Positions 13,976-24,827 of a stretch of DNA of 64,000 nucleotides are shown here, in pieces (the stretch's first letter is position 1; each line of letters starts with the position of its first letter). This DNA comes from Panopea generosa (taxonomy: Eukaryota > Mollusca > Bivalvia > Adapedonta > Hiatellidae). The stretch is from NCBI GenBank assembly GCA_029582155.1, contig CM055899.1, forward strand, positions 53,408,353-53,472,352. The letters run 5' to 3'. The notes under the pieces were generated by a model. It was given only the letters and a program-made list of their open reading frames with translations, was not told the origin of the DNA and did no database searches. Both the position numbers and the translations under genes were made by a program.

Positions 13976-14812
13976 AGATACCATGGGCATTTCACACACC
14001 AATTAATTTGATACTGTTCTACATAATTATAGTGACATGCTGTTCTGTAATGCTGAACACATTGCAAGTGTCTTGTTTCTATAGATAGTCCTCTATTAGT
14101 GCGAATGTGCAGGGGAAAAAAAACTAAGGTTGACCGAAGATTGTTTGTAGTTTTGATGGTTTAATGACACTCCTTCATTTTTTCAATTTTGCCCGTTTGT
14201 TCCAGTACTAGTTTGTCTATATTCCACAGAACCAAACATCATCCACACTTGGTGGAACTCATGAAAATATTCCAATCTTCTCATATGTAAAGAAATATGA
14301 CAATTTAAGAGTTTTCAACTAAAATAATGCTCAACTGATTTTACAGCTCTAATTTCTTAAGCACAATAATCTAGCATGACAAGCTGATCTATCATTTACG
14401 AATAAGAAAATATCTGAATGAATGTGTTGTATAAATGGACTAAATCATCGACATAGGATCATATTATATCAAATAGACAGTCTTTATATATAGACCTAAC
14501 AGAACATTTAAATAAATCTGTGATGTATGCAACACTCATTCATGTAGCTCAGTATCCGAGCACATAAATTTAGCAGATGTTCTCCAACTATTTTTCACTA
14601 CAGTGTATATGACTGTAAGTGATCAAGACTACAATAAAAAGTATTCTAGAACTCGCATGATTTGTTTGCTGTTATCATCAGATACAAAACAAATAAATCT
14701 ACCCGACTGTGAAATTTTACTATTTACATGTTAGCGGTTCATAATTTATGTGACGAATAACATTACTTATTTAACACTCCTCACACTTATAGAACACTTA
14801 CAAAAACCTTAC
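13976..14812. other. Unique AT-rich stretch, no gene seen
   Basis: About 840 bp without a repeat, open frame or RNA signature that I can support. If the minus-strand exon at 14813-14995 is real, this would be intron or 3' sequence downstream of its donor. Confidence 0.6.
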
Positions 14813-14995
14813 CTGAATGTGTACAATATTTGTTGATAGACAGTGGATTTGGGATATCATTCTTGTCTTGGTGGGGAATCTCATCTGGGACATAGCTGAT
14901 TTCCTGGACACGGTTGACTACTTGGTCAACTTCTGGATTGACTTCTGAGACATTCTTAATTTCTCGGATATGGAAGGCTTCTGGTTGACTCTCTT
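14813..14995 (-). CDS. Candidate exon related to the 24-residue repeat array
   Basis: The segment has a strong acceptor (TTTGTTATTATATTTAG, exon from 14995) and a strong donor (CACATTCAG followed by GTAAGG, exon to 14813). It is 183 bp, exactly 61 codons, phase 1 at both ends. It reads EESQPEAFHIREI, then VSEVNPEVDQVVNRVQEIS, then YVPDEIPHQDKNDIP, and ends NKYCTHS. The EVNPEV/NRV part is a single-copy relative of the PEVNHIPEVNP repeat at 16.2-22.1 kb, and the QDKNDIP end matches QDNHDIP at the donor end of that array. No known domain recognised, and no transcript evidence. Its phase does not match the VPEVNH frame of the exon-like segment at 16174-16442, so simple splicing of the two would shift the frame. 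Confidence 0.4.
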
Positions 14996-15506
14996 CTAAA
15001 TATAATAACAAATGTATTACTTGTAGAGGCTAAATTTGAATGTGTAACATATGCTGACACTTGGAATTAAAATAAGTTGCATTGTCCATTGTAAACTAGC
15101 TAGGAAACTTCTAGCCCGATTAAATAAGGCAAGAATGGACAGCTTTTTTATTATTTGGATATCGGATCTGCTGTACAAGGCTCGGAGACGCAAAATAAAA
15201 ATCTTTAAAATGTTCCTTAGAGACATGCAGTATGCCGCACTAGGAAACATCATGATATATACAGTTAAACTTTCATGACTTCTGCATCATATCTGGATTG
15301 ATGTATTGCCAGATTAGTAAAACATTTAAATACACTTATAGGTTACCATGATCCTGTTTTCGTGGCGAGTATAATAAGCATAATATTCCGAGAATTGAAC
15401 TTAACAAAGTAATTACACTTTGGTAGCTAAGAGAATCATAGCAAGTATTTGTGACAAATAAAATGACAAAGGACCAATTATCTCAAAGACATCGCCATGG
15501 TATATA
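14996..15506. other. Intron-like unique sequence
   Basis: About 510 bp between the candidate exon and the TIR element. The plus-strand open frame at 15051-15278 has no motif I recognise. I see no other feature. Confidence 0.5.
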
Positions 15507-16149
15507 TACTCGAACGCAAAAGAAAATGTGCACTTTTTATTTTTAGATAATTTTAATTCTACAAAGTATTACATGGTAAGCCGTCAAATTTGAAACAAAA
15601 GAATATCAGTCGTTACTGTTTTTAACCACGACGAAATATCAGTCAAACTATGGCTAGTTATTAGCCCGAATTGCGATTTTGCAGGATTTCCACTTGGAAC
15701 ATGTATACATAAGTACAAGTGGCCAAACTTGTTTTCTCTACTTTTTTTGGAACATGTATAGTGTGACTATACTGTAGATTTTGAACATTTATAACAGTGA
15801 ATATGCCACGACTATTAGAATGTCAGTGTATTGACGGTTTAATGATGCTTGGCTGAGACAACTCAGTGGCTGCAGTTTTACTGGCACTTAATTGCCATAG
15901 AAACACAAATTACAGTTAATCTACGCAAGAAAACATCCCTTTGGCTATTTATGTATTTTTTATTTTGACACCTTATCCTGGAAGAAGCGTCGTACATTTT
16001 ATCCAAACTCAAAACAATAAAATAAAACATATTATTTAGAAAGGCAATAGAATAAGCTAACAATTGATACTCCACATGACAGTATTCCATCATTGGATTT
16101 TCAGAAAATCAAAAATATAAATGTGCACACTTTCTTTTGCGTTTGAGTA
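15507..16149. mobile_element. 643-bp TIR element (MITE-like)
   Basis: The 27-bp ends (15507-15533 and 16123-16149) are inverted repeats with two mismatches. The left end begins TACTCGAACGCAAAAGAAA and the right end, reversed, TACTCAAACGCAAAAGAAA. There is no transposase frame inside. The left side is flanked by TA but I see no clear matching duplication on the right. The TACTC...AAAAGAAA start resembles the TIR element at 28422-29588. It sits between two exon-like segments of the minus-strand array and ends 23 bp from the splice donor at 16173. Confidence 0.75.
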
Positions 16150-16173
16150 GGTTGTAAAACACATAATCTTTAC

Positions 16174-16442
16174 CTGGATATGTATCTTTTTTGACAGTCA
16201 GCTGGGATATCATGATTGTCTTGGTAAAAAATGTCATCATGGCTGGCTTTTGGGACATGGTTGACTTCTGAGATATTGTTGACTTCTAGAACATGGTTGA
16301 ATCCTGGGATATGGTTGACTCCTGGAACATGGTTGACTTCTGGGTTTTGGTTGACTTTTTGGACATGGTTGACTTCTGGGTTATGGTTGTCTTCTGGGAC
16401 ATGGTTGACTGCTGGGACATGATTGTCTTCTGAGGCTGAATT
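16174..16442 (-). other. Exon-like end of the 24-residue repeat array
   Basis: A minus-strand frame open for about 89 codons reads NHVPAVNHVPEDNHNPEVN, later VPGVNHIPGFNHVLEVN, then DDIFYQDNHDIPADCQKRY. It ends at a consensus donor (CATATCCAG then GTAAAG). The last part matches QDKNDIP of the exon at 14813-14995, so the two ends are paralogous. Going upstream (higher coordinates), an in-frame TAG at 16443-16445 closes the frame. Function unknown; possibly a repeat-rich secreted or matrix protein exon, or a relic. Confidence 0.35.
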
Positions 16443-19400
16443 CTAGTACATTGTTGATTTCTTGATTAACTTCTGGGCAGACTTCTGGGGCATGGTTGTC
16501 TCCTGGGGCTGACTTCTTGAATATGGCTGACTTAGAGAGTGACTTCTGGTACATTGTTTATTTTTACATTAACTTCTGGGCAGACTTCTGGGACATGGTT
16601 GTCTTCTGGGGCTGAATTCTGGTACATTGTTGATTTCTAGATTAACTTCTGGGCTGGCATTTTAGACATGGTCGACTTCTGGGACATGGTTGTCTTCTGA
16701 GGCTGAATTCTGGTACATTGTTGATTTCTGGATAAACTTCTAGGCTGACATGGTAGACTTTTGGTAGGACTTATGTGATGATTTCTACGACATGAGTGAC
16801 TAATAGATTTCATGGTATACTGCTGGGACTTTGAGTTGACTTCCGGGTCGATTTTTGGTACATGGTTGACTTCTATGTGGACTTCAGAGACATGGCTGAC
16901 ATCTAGAGAGACTTCTGTAATATTACTGACTAAGAGGCTGACCTCTGGGGCATTATTGATTTCTGGATTTACCATCTGGGCTGACTTCTAGGACATGGTT
17001 AATTTCTTGGGCTGAATTCTTGTATGGTACATTGTTGATTTCTGGATTAATTTCTGGGCTGACTTCTGGAATATGGCTGATTTTTGGGTGACATTTGGTA
17101 AATTGTTGATTTCTGGATTAACTCTTGGGTTGACTTCTTGAACATGGTTGACGATATCTGGATTAACTCCTGGACTGACATTCGGCATAAAGTTGACTAA
17201 TCTGGGGATGATTTCTGGTACATTGTTGATTTCTGGATTAACTGCTGGGCTGACATCTGGGATATGGTTGGCTTCAAGGCTGACTTCTGGTACATGGTTG
17301 ATTTCTGGATTAACTACTGGGCTGACATCTGGGCTGGCATCTGGTATATTGTTGGTTTATGGTTTAACTCCCGTGATGATTACTAGGATATGACTGTCTT
17401 AGAGGCTGATTTCCGGTACATTATTGATTTCTGAAACAATTTCTGAGATACGGTTGAGATCTGGGCTGACATTTGGTACATTGTTGGTTTATGGTTTAAC
17501 TCATGGGCTGACTACTAGGCTATGTATGACTTAGAGGCTGACTTCTGTTACATTATTGATTTCTGAAACAACTTCTGAGATATGGTTGACTTCTGTGCCG
17601 GCATCTGATACATTGTTGGTTTATGCATTAACTCCCGGGCTGACTACTAGGATATGACTGACTTAGTGGCTGACATCTGGTACATTATTGATTTCTGAAA
17701 CAACTTCTCAGATATGGTTGACTTCTGCGCTGACATTTATTACACTGTTGATTTCTGAATTAATTCCTGGGTTGACTTCAGGGACATGGTTGACTTCTGC
17801 GGCTGGTTTCAGGTACATTTCTGATTTTTGGATTAACTTCCGGATTGACTTCTGGGACATGGTTGACATCTCAGCTGACTTCTGGTATACTGTTGATTTC
17901 TGAATTAATTCCTTGGTTGACTTCTGGGATACGGTGGACATCTGGGCTGACTTCTGGTACCCTGTTGATTTCTGGTTTACTTGTGGGCTGACATTTAGTA
18001 CATTGTTGATTTCTGGATTTATTCCTGGGTCGACCTCTGGGATATGGTCAACTTGAAGGCTGACATCTGGTACCTTGTTGATTTCTGGATCAACTTTTGG
18101 GATACGGTTGACTTTTGAGCAGACATCTGATACATTGTTGATTTCTGGATCAATTCCTGGGTTGACTTCTGGGATTTGGTCGACTTCTGGGGATCATTTC
18201 TGGTACAGTGTTGATTTCTGGATTAACTGCTTGGCTGACATCTGGGATATGGATGGCTTCATGGCTGACTTCTGGTACAGTGTTGATATCTGGGTTAACT
18301 GCTGGGCTGACTTCTGGTACAGTGTTGATTTCTGGTTTACTTGTGGGCTGACATTTGGTACATTGTTGATTTCTGGATTTATTCCTGGGTCGACCTCTGG
18401 GATATGGTCGACTTTAAGGCTGACATCTGGTACCTTGTTGATTTCTGGATTAACTTTTGGGATATGGTTGACTTTTGAGCAGACATCTGATATACTGTTG
18501 ATTTCTGGATCAACTCCTGGGTTGACTTCTGGGATTTGGTTGACTTCTGGGGATGATTTCTGGTGCAGTGTTGATTTCTGGATTAACTGCTTGGCTGACA
18601 TATGGGATATGGTTGGTTTCATGGCTGACATTGGTACCTTGTTGATATCTGGGTTAACTGCTGGACTGACTACTGGTACCTTGTTGATATCTGGGTTAAC
18701 TGCTGGGCTGACATCTGGGATATGGTTGGCTTCTAGTACATTGTTGATTTCTGGAATAACTACTGGGCTGATATCTTGGATATGGTTGACTGCTGGGCTG
18801 GCATCTGATACATTGTTGGTTAATGCTTTAACTCCCGGGCTGACTACAAGGATATGACTGACTTAGTGGCTGACATCTGGTACATTACTGATTTCTGAAA
18901 CAACTTCTCAGATATGGTTGACTTCTGGGCTGACATTTATTACATTGTTGATTTCTGGATTAATTAGTGATTTGACTTCTGGGATATGGTTGACTTCTGG
19001 GCTGACATCTGGTACATTGTTGATTTCTGGATTAATTCCTGGGTTGACTTCAGGGACATGGTTGACTTCTGGGGCTGGTTTCAGGTACATTTCTGATTTT
19101 TGGATTAACTTCCAGATTGACTTCTGGGACATGGTTGACATCTCATCTGACTTCTGGTACATTGTTGATTTCTGAATTAATTCCTTGGTCGACTTCTGGG
19201 ATATGGTGGACATCTGGGCTGACTTCTGGTACCCTGTTGATTTCTGGTTTACTTGTGGGCTGACATTTGGTACATTGTTGATTTCTGGATTTATTCCTGG
19301 GTCGACCTCTGGGATATGGTCGACTTTAAGGCTGACATCTGGTACCTTGTTGATTTCTGGATTAACTTTTGGGATATGGTTGACTTTTGAGCAGACATCT

Positions 19401-22093
19401 GATACATTGTTGATTTCTGAATCAATTCCTGGGTTGACTTCTGGGATTTGGTTGACTTCTGGGGATCATTTCTGGTACATGGTTGATTTCTTGATTAACT
19501 ACTAGGCTGATATCTTAGATATGGTTGACTTCTGGACTGGCATCTGATATATTGTTGGTTTATGGTTTAACTCCCGGGCTGACTACAAGGATATGACTGA
19601 CTTAGTGGCTGACATCTGGTACATTATTGATTTCTGAAACAACTTCTCAGATATGGTTGACTTCTGGGCTGACATTTATTACATTGTTGATTTCTGGATT
19701 AATTCGTGATTTGACTTCTGGGATATATATGGTTGACTTCTGGGCTGACATCTGGTACATTGTTGATTTCTGGATTAATTCTTGGGTTGACTTCATGGAC
19801 ATGGTTGACTTCTGGGGCTGGTTTCAGGTACATTTCTGATTTTTGGATTAACTTCTGGATTGACTTCTGGGACATGGTTGACATCTCAGCTGACTTCTGG
19901 TATATTGTTGATTTTGTTGATTTCTGAATTAATTCCTTGGTCGACTTCTGGGATATGGTGGACATCTGGACTGACATCTGGTACCCTGTTGATTTCTGGT
20001 TTACTTGTGGGCTGACATTTGGTACATTGTTGATTTCTGGATCAATTCCTGGGTTGACTTCTGGGATTTGGTTGACTTCTGGGGATCATTTCTGGTACAG
20101 TGTTGATTTCTGGATTAACTGCTTGGCTGACATCTGGGATATGGATGGCTTCATGGCTGACTTCTGGTACAGTGTTGATATCTGGGTTAACTGCTGGGCT
20201 GACTTCTGGTACCCTGTTGATTTCTGGTTTACTTGTGGGCTGACATTTGGTACATTGTTGATTTCTGGATTTATTCCTGGGTCGACCTCTGGGATATGGT
20301 CGACTTGAAGGCTGACATCTGGTACCTTGTTGATTTCTGGATTAACTTTTGGGATATCGTTGACTTTTGAGCAAACATCTGATATACTGTTGATTTCTGG
20401 ATCAATTCCTGGGTTGACTTCTGGGATTTGGTTGACTTCTGGTGATGATTTATGGTGCAGTGTTGATTTCTGGATTAACTGCTTGGCTGACATATGGGAT
20501 ATGGTTGGTTTCATGGCTGACATTGGTACCTTGTTGATATCTGGGTTAACTGCTTGGCTGACATCTGGGATATGGTTGGCTTCTAGTACATTGTTGATTT
20601 CTTGATTAACTACTAGGCTGATATCTTAGATATGGTTGACTTCTGGGCTGGCATCTCATAAATTGTTGGTTGATGGTTTTACTCCCGGGCTGACTACTAG
20701 GATATGACTGACTTAGTGGCTGACATCTGGTACATTATTGATTTCTGAAACAACTTCTCAGATATGGTTGACTTCTGGGCTGACATTTATTACACTGTTG
20801 ATTTCTGGATTAATTCGTGATTTGACTTCTGGGATATGGTTGACTTCTGGGCTGACATCTGGTACATTGTTGATTTCTGGATTAATTCGTGATTTGACTT
20901 CTGGGATATATATGGTTGACTTCTGCGCTGACATCTGGTACACTGTTGATTTCTGGATTAATTCCTGGGTTGACTTCAGGGACATGGTTGACTTCTGGGG
21001 CTGGTTTCAGGTACATTTCTGATTTTTGGATTAACTTCCGGATTCACTTCTGGGACATGGTTGACATCTCAGCTGACTTCTGGTACATTGTTGATTTCTG
21101 AATTAATTCCTTGGTCAACTTCTGGGATATGGTGGACATCTGGGCTGACTTCTGGTACCCTGTTGATTTCTGGTTTACTTGTGGGCTGACATTTGGTACA
21201 TTGTTGATTTCTGGATTTATTCCTGGGTCGACCTCTGGGATATGGTCGACTTTAAGGCTGACATCTGGTACCTTGTTGATTTCTGGATTAACTTTTGGGA
21301 TATGGTTGACTTTTGAGCAGACATCTGATACATTGTTGATTTCTGGATCAATTCCTGGGTTGACTTCTGGGATTTGGTTGACTTCTGGGGATCATTTCTG
21401 GTACAGTGTTGATTTCTGGATTAACTGCTTGGCTGATATATGGGATATGGTTGGCTTCATGGCTGACTTCTGGTACATTGTTGATATCTGGGTTAACTGC
21501 TGGGCTGACATCTGGGATATAGTTGGCTTCTGGTACATTGTTGATTTCTTGATTAACTACTAGGCTGATATCTTAGATATGGTTGACTTCTGGGCTGGCA
21601 TCTCATATATTGTTGGTTTATGGTTTTACTCCCGGGTTGACTACTAGGATTTGACTGACTTAGAGGCTGACTTCTGGTACATTATTGATTTCTGAAACAA
21701 CTTCTGGGATATGGTTGACTTCTGGGCTGATATCTGATACATTGCTGATTTCTGGATTAATTCCTGGGCTGATTTGATGTACATTTCTGATTTTTAGATT
21801 AACTTCTGGGTTGACTTCATGGATATGGTTGACATCTTGGATTACTTCTGGTACATTGTTGATTTCTGAATTAATTCCTTGGTTGACTTCTGGAATTTGG
21901 TGGACTTCTGGGCTGACTACTGGTACCTTGTTGATATCTGGGTCAACTGCTGGGCTGACATCTGGGATATGGTTGGCTTCTGGTACTTTGTTGATTTCTG
22001 GATTAACTACTGGGCTGATATCTTGGATATGGTTGACTTCTGGTCTGGCATCTGATACATTGTTGGTTCATGGTTTAACTCCCGGGCTGACTA
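16174..22093 (-). repeat. 72-bp tandem array encoding a 24-residue repeat
   Basis: The base unit is 72 bp (on the plus strand TTGACTTCTGGGATATGG...). On the minus strand it reads PEVNHIPEVNPGINPEINN plus VPDVS, 24 residues. Shorter 12-18-bp relatives make up the low-coordinate end. Because the unit is a multiple of three, other frames are open for long runs as well, including a 260-codon plus-strand run at 18075-18857, so open length alone means little. Stops recur at fixed places (after VNPGVKP) and frames shift between blocks. A longer block marked by TGACTGACTTAGTGGCTGAC recurs near 17656, 18855, 19594 and 20706, with a variant near 21655. A pyrimidine-rich acceptor-like sequence (TTCTTATCATATCCTAG) abuts the array at 22094. 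Confidence 0.9.
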
Positions 22094-22174
22094 CTAGGAT
22101 ATGATAAGAAACATGATAAGAAACATGACAATAAACTATAATGGATGTATGAAAAAAGTGTTTTACATGCATAC

Positions 22175-22223
22175 TTGATGCTGGTTCTCATTGTCTTTCT
22201 TCATAATGTGATCGCAGCTTGAA
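22175..22223 (-). other. Micro-exon-like segment 1 (49 bp)
   Basis: Acceptor TTTTTTCTGCTGTTTCCAG and donor CATCAA then GTATGC on the minus strand. One frame is open across it and reads SCDHIMKKDNENQHQ, which aligns with KCGPQRIKNENKA of the 419-bp units. It is the segment nearest the 24-residue array. Confidence 0.4.
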
Positions 22224-22310
22224 CTGGAAACAGCAGAAAAAAGATTGACAAACATGAAGCACTAAGAAATACAAGTAAGAAAAACAATAAAAAGACATAT
22301 ATTTGCTTAC

Positions 22311-22355
22311 ATTTCTATTGAAAGGATTATTGGTCTTCATTCTCAACTTGCAGCA
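22311..22355 (-). other. Micro-exon-like segment 2 (45 bp)
   Basis: Acceptor-like run of T ending in TTTTTTTTAG, donor AGAAAT then GTAAGC. It begins TGCTGCAAGTTGAGAATG, matching the third exon-like segment of each 419-bp unit (ATGCTGCAACGTGTTAAGT). One frame is open and reads CCKLRMKTNNPFNRN. Confidence 0.4.
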
Positions 22356-22446
22356 CTAAAAAAAATGCTCGCGTCGAACACGATAAACACCAGTTAAGGA
22401 AATGGTGAGAAACCCACCAAGACGTAACTGACATTATTTTACTTAC

Positions 22447-22494
22447 AACACCGTGAAGCTGATTCTCCTTTTCATTGTTCCTCTGTGGCAGCAT
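22447..22494 (-). other. Micro-exon-like segment 3 (48 bp)
   Basis: Acceptor CATTTGCATTTCTAG and an ideal donor (GGTGTT then GTAAGT). It is 16 codons, reading MLPQRNNEKENQLHGV in the open frame. PQRNNEKEN aligns with PQRIKNENK of the 419-bp units. Confidence 0.45.
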
Positions 22495-22583
22495 CTAGAA
22501 ATGCAAATGGTAACATAGTAGTTAAGTTAAAATGAGACAATATATACATTAGAGAAGCATTAAAAGTAAATAGTTTTGCTTAC

Positions 22584-22644
22584 ACCCTTTGTTGATGGAA
22601 TTGTTCTCAACAGTCTAAGTCTGAAACTCCATGCAAAATCAAAT
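22584..22644 (-). other. Micro-exon-like segment 4 (61 bp)
   Basis: Acceptor TTCATCGCTAG (the same start as the second segment of each 419-bp unit, CGCTAG then a T-rich opening) and donor AAAGGGT then GTAAGC. The open frame reads FDFAWSFRLRLLRTIPSTKG. Confidence 0.35.
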
Positions 22645-22755
22645 CTAGCGATGAATGCGGTGCAAAAAACAAGCAGCGAACATGATGTGTAAAATAAAAT
22701 GAATATCTATTAACGTACGTAAAACATCATGTTTACATTCTATCACCATACTCAC

Positions 22756-22780
22756 ATTCTGTATTTATCTGTAATCGCAC
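22756..22780 (-). other. Micro-exon-like segment 5 (25 bp)
   Basis: Acceptor CATCTGTTTTCAATTCTAG and donor ACAGAAT then GTGAGTATGG on the minus strand, with a second possible donor (GAAT then GTAAAC) 19 bp further. This acceptor/donor pair is preserved in every 419-bp unit. Confidence 0.4.
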
Positions 22781-24509
22781 CTAGAATTGAAAACAGATGA
22801 AACTGAAAGTAACAGACATGAAACACTGGGACAAACAAAACACAAGAGAAGAGACAAAACTAATTAGCTTATATGTATGCTGATTGACAGAATCGTCTTT
22901 AACTTAACACCATGCAGCATGTAGAAATATACATAAGAGAAGCAATAAAGGAAAAGATGTTTGTTTACAGCTTTGTTTTCATTTTTAATCCTCTGTGGAC
23001 AGCACTTAAAATTAAAACTAGCGACAAACACGATGAACAAAAGTGGCGAACGCGACAAACAAAAGGGACGAACGCGATGAACACAAGTGGCGAATGCGAT
23101 GAGTAAAATAAAAATGGATTCTTATTAATGTATGTAAAACATCATATTTACATTCTATCACCATACTCACATTCTGTATTCATCTGTAATCGCACCTAGA
23201 ATTGAAAACAGCTTAAACTGAAAGTAATAGACATGAAACACATGGACAAACAAAACACAAGAGAAGAGACAAAACTAATAAGCTTATATGTATGCTGATT
23301 GACAAAATCATTCGTCTTCAACTTAACACGTTGCAGCATCTAAAAATATACATAATAGAAGCAATAAAGGAAAAGATGTTAGTTTATAGCTTTGTTTTCA
23401 TTTTTAATCCTTTATGGACCGCATTTAAAATTAAAACTAGCGACAAACACGATGAACATAAGCGGCGAACGCGACAAACAAAAGCGACGAACGCGTTGAA
23501 CACAAGTGGCAAATGCGATGAGTAAAATAAAAATGGATTCTTATTAATGTATGTAATACATAATATTTACATTCTATCACCATACTCACATTCTGTATTC
23601 GTCTGCAATGGCACCTAGAACTGAAAACAGCTTAAGCTGAAAGTAATAGACATGAAACACTGGGACAAACAAAACACAAGAGAAGAGACAAAACTAATTA
23701 GCTTATATGTATGCTGATTGACAAAATCATTCGTCTTCAACTTAACACGTTGCAGCATCTAGAAATATACATAATAGAAGCAATAAAAGAAAATATGTTA
23801 GTTTATAGCTTTGTTTTCATTTTTAATCCTTTGTGGACCGCATTTAAAATTAAAACTAGCGACAAACACGATGAACATAAGTGGCAAATGCGATGAGTAA
23901 AATAAAAATGGATTCTTATTAATGTATGTAAAACATCATATTTACATTCTATCACCATACTCACATTCTGTATTCGTTTGCAATGGCACCTAGAATTGAA
24001 AACAGCTTAAACTGAAAGTAATAGACATGAAACACTGGGACAAACAAAACACAAGAGAAGAGACAAAACTAATTAGCTTATATGTATGCTGATTGACAAA
24101 ATCATTCGTCTTCAACTTAACACGTTGCAGCATCTAAAAATATACATAATAGAAGCAATAAAGGAAAATATGTTAGTTTATAGCTTTGTTTTCGTTTTTA
24201 ATCCTTTGTGGACCGCATTTAAAATTAAAACTAGCGACAAACACGATGAACATAAGCGGCAAACGCGACAAACAAAAGCGACGAACGCGATGAACACAAG
24301 TGGCAAATGCGATGAGTAAAATAAAAATGGATTCTTATTAATGTATGTAAAACATCATATTTACATTCTATCACCATACTCACATTCTGTATTCGTTTGC
24401 AATGGCACCTAGAATTGAAAACAGCTTAAACTGAAAGTAATAGACATGAAACACTGGGACAAACAAAACACAAGAGAAGAGACAAAACTAATTAGCTTAT
24501 ATGTATGCT

Positions 24510-24552
24510 GATTGACAAAATCATTCGTCTTCAACTTAACACGTTGCAGCAT
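24510..24552 (-). other. Exon-like segment E3 of a representative 419-bp unit
   Basis: Acceptor TATTTCTAG then ATGCTGCAACGTGTTAAG; one frame reads MLQRVKLKTNDFVNQ. It aligns with the segment at 22311-22355, but the donor position has ATATAAGC instead of GTAAGC. If it was an exon, the splice donor has been lost in this amplified version. Confidence 0.3.
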
Positions 24553-24600
24553 CTAGAAATATACATAAGAGAAGCAATAAAGGAAAAGATGTTAGTTTAC

Positions 24601-24649
24601 AGCTTTGTTTTCATTTTTAATCCTCTGTGGACAGCACTTAAAATTAAAA
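24601..24649 (-). other. Exon-like segment E2 of a representative 419-bp unit
   Basis: Acceptor GTGTTTGTCGCTAG, exon-like 49 bp reading FNFKCGPQRIKNENKA, donor AAAGCT then GTAAAC. Most units have ATAAAC at the donor; 22.97, 24.60 and 26.61 kb keep GTAAAC, and the edge copy at 27859-27899 has a good donor. This mixture suggests decay from a functional original at the array edge. Confidence 0.35.
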
Positions 24650-24802
24650 CTAGCGACAAACACGATGAACATAAGCGGCGAACGCGACAAACAAAAGCGA
24701 CGAACGCGATGAACACAAGTGGCAAATGCGATGAGTAAAATAAAAATGGATTCTTATTAATGTATGTAAAACATCATATTTACATTCTATCACCATACTC
24801 AC

Positions 24803-24827
24803 ATTCTGTATTCGTCTGCAATGGCAC
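24803..24827 (-). other. Exon-like segment E1 of a representative 419-bp unit
   Basis: Acceptor GTTTTCAATTCTAG, 25-bp segment, donor ACAGAAT then GTGAGTATGG. One frame reads VPLQTNTE. Both splice signals are intact in essentially every unit. Confidence 0.35.

Noticed and set aside
18075..18857. The longest open frame of the window, 260 codons on the plus strand
   Set aside because: It is a by-product of a 72-bp unit that is a multiple of three. Both strands are open in parts, and the sequence is low-complexity Leu/Ser/Gly/Trp.
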